Notes under the pieces: model-generated | What the model was told of the DNA's origin: nothing | Databases searched by the model: none | The model's input: only the letters and a program-made list of their open reading frames with translations | From: Isoetes taiwanensis | Taxonomy: Eukaryota > Streptophyta > Lycopodiopsida > Isoetales > Isoetaceae | Reading direction: 5' to 3' | DNA length: 64,000 bases | Assembly (NCBI GenBank): GCA_021234155.1 | Contig: JAJEKV010000003.1 | Location: 32,161,166-32,225,165, forward strand | Part shown: positions 21,809 to 31,844 of the stretch, in pieces | How positions within the stretch are numbered: position 1 is the stretch's first letter | Layout: each line of letters starts with the position of its first letter | Made by a program: the position numbers and the translations under genes

Positions 21809-22605
21809 AGTTAAGCATGTGTAGCTAAGGCTAATCTACGCATGTAGCCTATGCTAGGCATGGGTTGCATGCGTTGTTACCGATGATGAGACCACTACGG
21901 TGCTCTCTAGGGCGTGGTGTAATGTCAATGTAGGCATGACCGCGTTTCCGCTTTGTTTGAGTGGAAGGTAGATTAGAAGTCTACTATACGTCCCCGCGGA
22001 AGTAGGCGACCTCGAGAAGAAAGGAGGTCATTGAGAGATGCATTGATAGGAAAAGCACCTTTAGCCCCATATATGTTTTGATAGGAGGAATCTATCCTTC
22101 ACGCCCCATATCACGGGAAGGATATCCTCCTGTTGAGCAACTAGAGGTGTAGGCATGGCGGCATATAGGCATATAAGTATTTGTCTCTTGACGAGGATGG
22201 GAGAAACATAATCTTCCTATCTTAGAAGAGATATGCCTTGCATCCATATAATTGTATTTAATGGGTGGTTCCCTTACAACCAACCCTTATAATAATAATT
22301 AAATATGTACTAGCGTGGCGTACATCCTACTTGAGGCAACTAGAAGAACCGAGCGGCAGGAGGGTAACGCTACAAGAACTCACAACGCATAGTTTTGCCA
22401 TAATGTGTTGTGAGGAGGCGACGGGAAGTTTTTAGTTAAAACCTTAAAGCTATAATTGATGTCAATTTTGTTTATAGTCAATTATGAAGTAGAGGACGGA
22501 AGAGCCTCTCACCATAGTACAATTACAGTAAACTATAAATATTACTTGAGGTGATTAATATAATATGGATATGTAAGTGTTGTAATTGCAGGATATCACG
22601 GTACC
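21809..22605 (+). other. Chromovirus 3' non-coding region
   Basis: No gene is evident. It contains a hairpin at 22380-22412 (CTCACAACGCA / TGTGTTGTGAG) that corresponds to a hairpin duplicated in the older copy. The region matches 24265 onward, which is how the nested insertion was recognised. Confidence 0.6.
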
Positions 22606-22660
22606 CAAGGTGGGGGAGGAGGCGTGATGCCGGGACGACATCAAGTCAAGGTGGGGAGAA
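22606..22660 (+). promoter_or_regulatory. Polypurine tract, apparently duplicated
   Basis: AAGGTGGGGAGAA (22648-22660) directly abuts the 3' LTR and is the plus-strand primer. A similar CCAAGGTGGGGGAGGAGG lies at 22606-22623. The older copy shows the same pair (25344-25357 and 25384-25396). Confidence 0.75.
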
Positions 22661-24264
22661 TGTGGCGTTCAAAGCATAATATAGCCCTATCACATTATAT
22701 TATACTACCCGTCCTGCGTACATGTCACAAGTGACATGTACTTGAGAGTAGGACAACGTTGCACCTAGGAGCTAAAGGTTGCACCTAGGGGGCAACCTTG
22801 GATGTTGGGTATGTAATTAAACATACACAACAAAAGGTTCCTTGTTCATCCATTTCCAAATGGCTTAAAGCCATTTGCCCATGTGGATGCCCTAACCTAG
22901 ATAGGATCTATATAAGGGCTAAAACCCTAGACCCTAGCTCTCCTTTCACTTTGCCAATTAGGGTTTTCTAGAGCTTCCTTTCCTCTTTCGCATTTAGGGC
23001 TTTCACGGGCCAATTCGGCCAAGGTAAGGCTTCGAAATCGCATTGCCGAACTCGAAAAAAGTCGGATTTGCACAACAAGTTCTTTGAGTAGCAGGTGTCC
23101 TCGGCAAGATCGGGGAGCATGGACGCCTTCCAAGGATCAGGAGCAAGCCAAGGAGCAGGTATCTAGTTGTTACATTGTGCAAAACCGTCTTTAGGCATGG
23201 CAATATATGCGGTTTAGTATGTTAGATCATCTCGGAAGTCTTGTAGATCCCTAGATCTCGAGACTCTAACGAATGAACCTAACATTGGATGTTAAGTAGA
23301 TAGATTGATATGATTCTCTATCTACGTTACGTGATATTGTATGTATTCTACTCTGTGATCTCCTTGTTGTGGGAAGGGGGTAGAGACCTAAAAAGGCATG
23401 TAGAAGATGCTCCTAGCATAGCACCTTAGTTCCCACATAATTGCGGCCCGTGCGGGGAGCCCACACATTTTGTGGGTGAAGGGGCAAGGCGGTTGATAAG
23501 GAGGAACTTGTCTCATCGTGGGGTGACCCCTCACGGTAGTAAAGCCTATCGGGGGTCTTTGCTGGCTAGGCTTAATAGCTTGTCACTGCGTGTGGGCAAG
23601 GTATGAGCTCGACACTCGTGGGGTGGTGGATATGACCTTCCAGTGAGTTCAAGTCGAATACGGGCAGTGGCCCTCTAGCCGCCTGCGATGAGCATGGATA
23701 CCTCTGGAGGAGAGGCAGCTCTCTTCCTGCCTCATCGGGGTTGGGGAGATGCAACCCAGCAGTAGTAGCCCCTCTGGCTACTCACCCGGCAGGCTACGGC
23801 CAAGTCCCAACACTTTTCAGCCTACTCTGCAAAGTGTGCATGGGAGGGGCGGATGGAGTGGACTACCCTAAGCCATGTTCTATGCCAGCCAAATCCATTG
23901 CCATGAATTCTGTCTGCAATGAACTCTGGAGGCCTAGCCGTCAGTCATCCCCCTTGAGTCTGAGCCCTGGGTAGGATCCCTCCTTTGTATTATTGTTATG
24001 AAGGTATTGCTGACTCTGTGATGTTGCTATTGTTATGGTGATTGTGTTGTATATTATTGGTTGTGCTCACGTTTGTTTGTTACGCTTCCGCAGATAGGTC
24101 GATCCGATGGAAGACGGATGAATGACACATCCACTCTTCCCTTGCTGGCTCTGCCCCCCATGGGAGTGGAGTCAGGTGGATGGCCCCTGTCAGGCAGCTG
24201 CCAGGGGGAATGCTCCTCCTTCGAGTACGATGCGGGCATCGTATAAGGAGTAGGGGACGTCACA
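22661..24264 (+). repeat. 3' LTR of the young chromovirus
   Basis: About 1.60 kb, from TGTGGCGTTC to ACGTCACA. It has the same 24-bp palindrome (22718-22741), TATA box (22909-22916) and downstream telo-boxes as the 5' LTR. ATCTA follows. Confidence 0.92.
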
Positions 24265-24269
24265 ATCTA
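24265..24269. repeat. Right 5-bp target duplication of the young chromovirus
   Basis: ATCTA, identical to 10954-10958. The older element resumes here. Confidence 0.88.
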
Positions 24270-24778
24270 CGCATGCAACCTATGAGGTAAGGGTTGCATG
24301 CGTTGTTACCGATGATGAGATTACTACGGTGATCTCTAGGACGTGGTGTAATGTCAATGTAGGCATGACCGCGGTTCCGCTTGGAAAGTCTACTTCTGTC
24401 CCACGGAAGTAGATGACCTCGAGAGAAAGGAGGTCATTGAGGAATGCATTGATAGGAATAGCACCTCTAGCCCCATATATGCTTTGATAGGAGGAATCTG
24501 GCCTTCACGCCCCATATACGGGAAGGACCTATCCTCCACGTTGGGCAACTAAAGGTGTAGGCATGAGCGGCATACAGGCATTATAGGGCGCTGCCTCCTC
24601 GGCCACGATGGAAGAATCATCCTCTTCCTACGCCGGGAGATTAGCCATGCATTCATGTAGATAGGTGGGGTGGTCACCATATAACCAAAAGTTTAATTAA
24701 TATAAATGGTAATAACGTAGTGTTGACTGCTTGAGCCAATAAGAAGCTACGGAGGGCCACGAGGTCGAACTCACTTAA

Positions 24779-25340
24779 GACTTGCAACACAAATTTTGTT
24801 ATAACGTGTTGCAAGGGATGAAGAGTACCTTAGAAGTGTAAATTTTGTATGAAATTGATAAACTTTGATAAACTTAAATGTTGTATTAAGTAAGGTTAAT
24901 AATTACCTTGCGTGGATTAAGTTATGAAATCATAAGTTAATTGGATAATGAAATAGTACAGTAATGTCTTAAACATTACCTTAGAGTAATTCTAATAATT
25001 AAGATAGTAAGTATGTAATTATAGATATTGTAAAATTAATACAGGATTTTAAGGTGCGAAGACTTGCAACACAAATTTTGTTGGAATGTGTTGCAAGGAA
25101 TGAAAAGAGCACCTTAAATAATAATTGTATATGAAAGTGTTAAATTGTGATAAACTAAATGATGTGATAACGGAGACTAATAAGTACCTTGTTTTAATAG
25201 AAGTTACGATTTGACAAGTTATTTGATAATGTAATGGCGTAATAATGAATTAAAAATATTACCTTAAGGTAATCTTAATAAATGTGTAAGTATTATAGTA
25301 GTATATCGTATGCATCAGGTTGATTGCGGGTTAGGAAGAT
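24779..25340 (+). repeat. Two 282-bp tandem units with a conserved hairpin
   Basis: The units start at 24779 and 25061 with GACTTGCAACAC. Each opens with a perfect 10-bp stem CTTGCAACAC/GTGTTGCAAG around an AT-rich loop and continues with similar AT-rich sequence including TATTACCTTA(A/G)GGTAAT-like elements. The younger copy has a single related unit at 22375-22600. Confidence 0.75.
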
Positions 25341-25396
25341 TCAAGGTGGGGAGACCCACGATCTGCGCGGACGACATCATTTCAAGGTGGGGAGAA

Positions 25397-26906
25397 TGTG
25401 GCGTTCGATGACGATATCTACGGTCTCAAGGCATTATACCGTCTTTGCGGAAATCACACGCATACCGCGCGATCCAATCGGCGTAATGCGCCCGGCGTGT
25501 ACCCAAGCAAAGGTCGCCCTAGGGGGCAACTTGCAATGGTGCGCACACTTAGCAATGCGCGCACTTTTAGACCTTTAACCCATTAAAGGTAGACCAAGGG
25601 TCATGGAAACCCTAAACCTAGCGATAGCCTACATAAGGCACCAAACCCTAACTTTCCCTTTTAAGCCCACAGACCTTAGGAGCTCGATTCGGCGCTGAGG
25701 AGTCAATTCCAACTCCACGATCTGTCAAGTGCGCCCCGGCTTGTCGGATCGTCCTCCGACTTGCATTTGAAGCGAGCGAGAGACATGGACACCTTTGGAT
25801 CGAGAGGAGTGAACCCGGGGATGGGTATTTAGTCGATTGAATAGCCTAAACCTTATTCCGACCTTGAACCCGGTGGGTTTAGCCTATTAAATCACCCCTA
25901 GTAGCCAGCGGATCCGAGATTGACTCTAACTAAAGAACCTAACTCTATGTATGATATAGATTAGTTCTTATTCTTTAGTTCTATGATGATGTGATGGGCC
26001 GGATGAATTACGTGAACTCCTTTGTATTGGGAAGGGGGTAGAGACTTGAAGCTTAGTAGATGATGCTCCTAGATAGTCCCTCTTAGTGCATTACTAGATT
26101 TCGGCTGTGCACAAGAACCACACACTGGTTGTGGGTGAAGGGGGGCGGGCCCGGCTAAGGAGGAGGTTCGTGTTACGACTCTTGAGCGATCCCTCCGGTG
26201 TGTAAGGCCTACTGGGGGGATCATTGTGACTAGGTCTAATGGCTTGCCAGCTGCGTGTGGGCAAGGCATGGGCTCGACACTCGTGGGGTGGTGGATATGA
26301 CCTTCTGTGAGTTCAAGTCGAATAAGGCGGTGGCCCTCTAGTCACCTTGAGTCAGCATGTAGATCTCTCGGAGGGAGTGATCCCTACACGCCCCATCGGG
26401 GCTGGGGAGATGTAACCCCGGTAGAGCGTAGCCCCTTTGGCTATGCACCCGTGGCTCTGATCCAGGTCCCAACCGTTTCGGCGTACTACGCAAAGTGTGC
26501 AGGGAGGGCGGATGGAGTGGACAACCCTAAGCCATGTTCTTATGCCCGATAAATCCATTGCCATGAATTACATGCGCAATGAACTCACGGAGACCCAAGC
26601 CGTCAGTCATCCCTTTGAGTCTGAGCCTTGGGTAGGATTTCCCATATGTATTGTGCTGATCTTTGTCTATGTAGATGTGATGGACCACCCTTCGAGGTGG
26701 ATATATGATGTTATGTTACTGACGTGTATGTTTACGCTTCCGCAGCTAGGTAGGCCCTGAGGAAGACGGGATAAAATGACCCCTTCACTCTTCCCACTGT
26801 GGACTCTAGGCGGTCACAGGGCCCTGTATCAGTGTGGAGCTGGTGCGGGGGATGAACTCCTGTTTGTACACGGTGCGGGCACCGTATACGAGTAGGGGAC
26901 GTCACA
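25397..26906 (+). repeat. 3' LTR of the relic chromovirus
   Basis: It starts TGTGGCGTTC and ends GGGGACGTCACA. It is colinear with the young LTRs but visibly diverged: the U3 palindrome is not evident and many substitutions occur. The R/U5-like half (from about 26030) is the best conserved. Confidence 0.82.
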
Positions 26907-27100
26907 GGCTACACAAAAACAGGGTGGTGATGGGGGCAACATACTCCCTCTCTAATATATCTGGAAAAAACTTTTATAGACCTAATTTAGATATCAGCTA
27001 TAGCACATAAAATTCTAGAAGGGAAGAAATATGACACTGAATGGAATAATATTGGGACATACCAGGGACTACATGAATTCTTTATTCTTAAACTAACTAT
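26907..27100. other. Spacer, nothing recognised
   Basis: Unique-looking AT-rich DNA just right of the relic LTR; no gene or repeat end was identified. Confidence 0.4.
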
Positions 27101-27102
27101 TT

Positions 27103-29280
27103 GTGATGATGTGTTACACAGATGCCATGAAGAGACTTAATAGAGCTGGAAATTCAACCAGAGAGATGGGTATAGCAGAAAATTCGGATGATGAGGAGGC
27201 TAGATTATCAAAGGCTAAGATGGAGGACCTCTTTATTCAACTAAAACAAGAGATGATACACGCTTTAGCCATCAAAAAGCTGCTAAAGAGGAAAGAGGTC
27301 TGGAGATACAATGGACTTAGACCTTATTTTCTTAACATGTTTCATATGTGGCAACAGAAAAGAGAGGCACGTCCTGCTCCTACTCGACTTCACAAACTTC
27401 TCCAGTGATGATTTAAATATGATGCTTAGTATGTTCGGGAAACGGAAAGTGGCAGGTCTCACCATTCAAGATCTGCTCAATGCTGCATAACAGGAAGGAT
27501 ACCAAGCTGAATTCGAACTAAAACTCAAATATCTACTATTATTATGCTTATCTTTTATTAGATCCTTTGCTGTTGTTAGATAAGGATCAAGTTTTACTTT
27601 GGAACATGATAGATATAATCTCTCGAGATCTAATCTTAATTTTTATGGTACATCGACCAACATGATATACTTATCTGATGTGTTTCGTTTAATATGAAAT
27701 ACAAAAAAAAACCTTGCCTTCAAAAAAAAAAAAAAAAAAAAAAAAAGAGAGAGAAAAAAAAGGGGACAACATAAATAAGTTTTTAGGAAGAAAGGATGCA
27801 CGTAAAGAGGACCTAGCACAGATTCAGCATGACAATGATAGTGTTCTTGACAATGCTAAGCAGAACAAACAAAGAGACATCAAGAACTGTGCAATAGGAG
27901 CTTGACCTTCTGATGAGGGATAGAGTCAAGGAAGAAATGTTGAAGAAAGCTCAGGAACCATTGGAGAGAGCCATTCAAGAAAAGGAGTTATGTGAAAAGA
28001 GGATTGCAAAACTTGAGGAGGCTCATAAAGTTCAGTTTGAGTTCTGCAGACGGCTTGATGATATGTACAACTACATGATGCATTTTGCAGCTATTCTTCT
28101 TTAGCCCAAAACAAGCTTAATGATCTCTCCAGCACAAGAAAAATTCATATCTATGCATGGATATGTTTTCTATAGCAATGGCTTTGCCAATAATGAACCT
28201 ATCCTAGTTGCTCCATGCAAGCATTCATTTCATGTCTTTTGTTTCTCATATTCTATTTCTGCTAGACTATCCTGCCCAAAAGCATGCAGATGGGACGAAA
28301 ACAATTCAAAGATAAGGTGTGTACACTGGAGGTAAGCAATATTTTATAGTCTATATTTAATTTGCTACACCCAGGGGTTACTGCAATGTACAATCTGTTT
28401 ACATGTACATTAATGCACTTAAGGCTTTGCTATAGCATGTAGAAGCTACACCATAGATCAGGTGAGGTTGTTTTGAAATTGTTTTGCACTGTGTTGGAAG
28501 AAGTGATGTCTGATTCTTGGCTCGGTTTGCACAGTTTTTGAGGTTCCAAAAAAAATGAACTGCAAGAAGATGTAGCCGAGGAAAAGAAAGCAGACATTGA
28601 AGGAAAAAGCAAACTCACTCTTCCTACCGTAGTACAGGTTGAGGAAACTGGCACTTCAAGTGTGCACGGTGACATTCCAGATAATGATGAGGAACTTGAG
28701 AGATTGAGAGAGTAGGCAAAGGCCAATTCTGGAAAAGTAAAGGCAACAACAGAAAACGTGACCTCAAAGAAGAAGTCCATGACTAAGAAGGCACCGAGGA
28801 AGAAAATAAAACCAGTAGACGAATGTAGATGAATTTGTGTAATTGGTCACTGAACCCAGACTGCAATCCTGAATACAGGCCATAGTTTGTTCTGCTAAAG
28901 CAAATGTGAAGCTGAAGAAGGCAAGGATCCTTCCTAGAGTACTGTCTATTTGAACAAGATGTGCTGGACATGGATGATGGAAAATTTAACAACCGGCATG
29001 TGGATATGTATGCCAGATATTAAACATTGAACTTATTCATTTGTATGTGTAAGTCTACTTGACATGTTAGTAATTTCATCCCTTTCAACTTGTTATAGGC
29101 ACCTGCAGCTCTATGTCCTTGCAAATAAGAAGGCCAACGTCTGGTTCTTCCCACCAGACAACTTCGTGGAATTTGTAGCACACTACAAGGCAAGCAAAAA
29201 AGATAAATCTATGGCAGCCTCCCAATGTGGAAGAGATATTGTAAAGGCATCTCTTACAGGGATAAATTGGGCCAAGTGAT
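27103..29280 (+). pseudogene. Decayed multi-exon gene or gene fragments, unrecognised
   Basis: Four open pieces on the plus strand look like exons. 27103-27408 is polar (SDDEEARLSKAKMEDLFIQL). 27913-28104 is a coiled coil (ERAIQEKELCEKRIAKLEEA). 28120-28335 contains APCKHSFHVFCFSYSI and RLSCPKAC, which recalls a degenerate RING-type finger. 29064-29279 holds LQLYVLANKKANVWFFPPDN. Between them, 28560-28800 encodes lysine-rich sequence with a stop. Plausible splice sites exist but I cannot join a convincing gene. A poly(A) run at 27720-27746 hints at a retroposed insert. Function is unknown. Confidence 0.35.
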
Positions 29281-29414
29281 GGATTATGATTCTAATATTA
29301 TGTACTGCCACTGAACATCACTCTTTAGCCATCTTCAACATGACCCCTACTAAGAGTAAGAACACCATAAATATCTAGATCTTCAATTCTGTCGAGGACA
29401 TTGATGTTGACATG

Positions 29415-29422
29415 GTTACACT
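29415..29422. repeat. Left target duplication of the hAT-type MITE
   Basis: GTTACACT precedes the inverted repeat; GTTACATT (29802-29809) follows the other end, 7 of 8 identical. Confidence 0.7.
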
Positions 29423-29801
29423 CAGGGATAGGTTATGTACGTACAAAATTATTTTTTTGGACGTATAAAGTCCAAAAATACATATTTTTAGGTTAAAAAC
29501 ATATTTCCCGTATTTTTTCCTCGCCGGACAGAAAAAAATTTGCGTAAGCGAAACCTTAGTTTCGCGTAATCGCTTACGTGAAGGGAAAAAAAATTTAATT
29601 TTCACGTAAGCGAAATAGCTGTTTTACTTACGAAAATTGTTTTCGCATAAGCGAAACAGAGATTTCGCTTATGCGAAAAGTTTTCGACGTCGGAATTTTT
29701 TTTTGCCGTATTTTTGATGTATTATACTTCAAATTTGTGCCGTATCATTCGAAATAATATGTATTGAGTATAAAACATATAAAGTATTGAACCTATCCCT
29801 G
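29423..29801. mobile_element. 379-bp non-autonomous hAT-type MITE full of hairpins
   Basis: The ends are CAGGGATAGGTT and its complement AACCTATCCCTG, with near-perfect 8-bp duplications outside. The inside has no coding capacity but is filled with inverted copies of TTTCGCTTACG, including TTTCGCATAAGCGAAA and TTTCGCTTATGCGAAA arranged head to head. The CAGGG start fits hAT ends, as in the larger hAT element at 3968. Confidence 0.78.
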
Positions 29802-29940
29802 GTTACATTTAAGAAGTATTTTGTATTTCACATCTGCTTTTATTGAAGTAAATTGAGTAGATTGGATACCATATTAGCAGCTTTCTTCATTCATTTGCTA
29901 CAGAGTTGATCTGGTCTTTTGCAAGCTCCACATCCTCACT

Positions 29941-30369
29941 ATGGCACGCGGTTGTATCGAGTATCCCACTTTCTTGAAGCATGGACAAAAGCCTTCACCA
30001 CTTGTGAAGATTCATAAGTGTCCACAGGATGGGCAGTCATGTTGGCATCTGTGCTATAGCTTACATGCAGAAGTTCGTAGACACAAACTTGTGTATAGTA
30101 AAACTACCAATGTGAGTGCCTCATACTTTTTGTCTTGTAAACAAATGACTTCCAACATCTATGTATGGTTGTCATATTTGCAGATTATCCAAAATTGGTT
30201 TGTGTTAAAGTATACGGAGTTTAGGGTCATGATGTTCTCATCCGAGCACTATTTTAGGAGTTCTACCACATTCATATTGCATCTGAAACTATTAGACCAG
30301 AAGCCCATCCCCATTGCCACTGTTAAACACTATTCGATTGTAAAAGATATATTTTTCACTGAATTTTGA
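29941..30369 (+). other. Open 142-codon stretch, product not recognised
   Basis: It begins MARGCIEYPTFLKHGQK and contains several Cys and His residues but no motif I can name. It lies just upstream of the FCP1-type fragment and could be a decayed exon of the same locus. Low confidence that it is coding. Confidence 0.25.
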
Positions 30370-30445
30370 TGAATAAAAGCTCTTTTTATTCAACTCCACC
30401 ATACTTTATGGTTAAATTGCCTGTTCTTTCATAGTAGACGTACAG

Positions 30446-30720
30446 AAAAGGTTGATAGTATTTGATATCAATAATATTTTGGCAAAACAAATAAATAGGA
30501 CCCTGATAGCAGATGATCGGCTAGTTGGAAACTATGAGATAATAGGCAAGAAAGTGTTGTTTATAAGGCCCCACCTAGACAAATTCCTCGAATTTGTATT
30601 TGAGCACTTTGAAATAGGAATATGATCATCAATAGCTCCATGGAACCTATCAAGAGTAGTAGACAATTATTTGGAGCTGCAGCTCAGCTTGGTCATGTTT
30701 CACGCAACAACATGTGTTCC
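30446..30720 (+). pseudogene. FCP1/NLI-type phosphatase fragment with nonsense mutation
   Basis: The frame reads RLIVFDINNILAKQ, then KVLFIRPHLDKFLEFVFEHF and EIGI, TGA (30623-30625), SSIAPWNLSRVVDNYLEL. The pattern (V/L)FD.N.(I/L)L ... RP.L..FLEF.F..F..GIWSS is that of plant FCP1-homology HAD phosphatases, which dephosphorylate proteins such as the RNA polymerase II tail. The catalytic DxDxT motif is already altered to DINNI, as in some plant members. The Trp codon of GIWSS has become TGA. No intact flanking exons are seen, so this is a fragment. Confidence 0.7.
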
Positions 30721-31058
30721 TCTCCTTCAACCTTCTCACACACGTAGGCTCAAGCAGCTCGAACATTCTACCACTAATCTTCACTTTAGGATGTTCATCT
30801 TTGAATATCTCATACAAGAATTTAGCGCGCTCGCGGAGCCAGCGCCTATTGAGCTATAGGGCTTCCCCCCTTCCGCCCCCATTTTTTTTTTTTTTTGATT
30901 TGAGATGTTTGTTGCAGCTCTGGGTCATGATGGGAGATCTTGTTGTTGAGCCCTGATTTTCATAAGCCAGATACTTGCAAATTCCAAAATATCCATCAAA
31001 ACCCCCATTGTCAGAAGTTTGTGAGCCAAGGGAAAAATGGAACAAAAATGAAAGCTGC

Positions 31059-31680
31059 AACTTGGGGATGGAACAAAGATAAAAGCTACAAACTTGAGGA
31101 GTCATTGTCAAGGATCGTAGTTGAAATTCATCTAAGAGTGTAAGAACTCATGATTCATTAACAATTTTAGTTGGCCAACATGACATTTAGTTGACCATTC
31201 ATGAGTATACACAGTCTCTAGTATGTCATTTCGTCTACCTCTATGTTTTATAATCTCATACCATGTCGTTTGAATTACAAATTTTGCATTGCATTGTTAA
31301 GGATTGTGGTTGAAATTTGTCTAAGAGTGTGTGATTTATTAGCAATTTTATAATCCATACCATACAATATCATATATAGAATCTTTGGATATGACACGAG
31401 AAACCATGATGAACACGAGAAACCATGGCGAGGCGGAAAAGGCATTAAAAGTCTTTCTAAACTATTACTTGGTCATTGAGAAATTTAGTGTTCTTTCTTC
31501 ATTGCCTTTGAAATACAAATTTTGCATTGCATCGTTGAGGATCATGGTTGAAATTTGCCTTAAGACTATAAGAACCCGTGATCCATTAGCAATTTTGTTT
31601 GCCAACATGGCATTATCATATATAGACTCTTTGAATATGACAAGAGCAAGTATGAGTAGGTGTAAACGGCTTTGAAATAT
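31059..31680 (+). repeat. Three diverged tandem copies of a ~200-bp unit
   Basis: AAGGATCGTAGTTGAAATT at 31110, AAGGATTGTGGTTGAAATT at 31299 and GAGGATCATGGTTGAAATT at 31537 each continue into matching sequence ending near TTAGCAATTTT. Spacing is about 190 and 238 bp. No coding role is seen. Confidence 0.65.
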
Positions 31681-31844
31681 TTCTAAACCACTACTTGGTC
31701 ATTGAGTTTTCTGCTCTTGAGTTAAAATTGAATGTGTGGCAAAATCAGGTATGTACCGCCGAACGTTTACATGGTAATGATGCTAATCAATCATACACAA
31801 CACGACAAATTCCATGAGAGAGATCTAGCTCTAGTAAGATAACA

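Larger units (their letters stand above)
10959..24264 (+). mobile_element. Complete 13.3-kb Ty3/gypsy chromovirus, nested in a relative
   Basis: The element runs from TGTGACGTTC at the start of the 5' LTR to ACGTCACA at the end of the 3' LTR, with ATCTA target duplications. The order is: 5' LTR, tRNA primer site, hairpin pair, histone H3-like gene, hairpin triplet, acidic second gene, gag, protease, RT, RNase H, integrase with chromodomain, long 3' non-coding region, polypurine tract, 3' LTR. The internal region is about 10.1 kb, roughly twice that of a minimal chromovirus; two extra genes upstream of gag and the 0.85-kb 3' region account for most of the excess. Stops and frameshifts in all coding domains show the copy is defective. 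The intact ends, and LTRs that agree closely by eye, suggest a fairly recent insertion. Confidence 0.92.
24265..26906 (+). mobile_element. Relic chromovirus, 3' part right of the nested insertion
   Basis: It continues the older copy from 10958: 3' non-coding DNA, polypurine tract (25384-25396) and 3' LTR (25397-26906). Its 5' end and coding region are not recognisable in the window, so its own target duplication cannot be tested. Confidence 0.82.
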
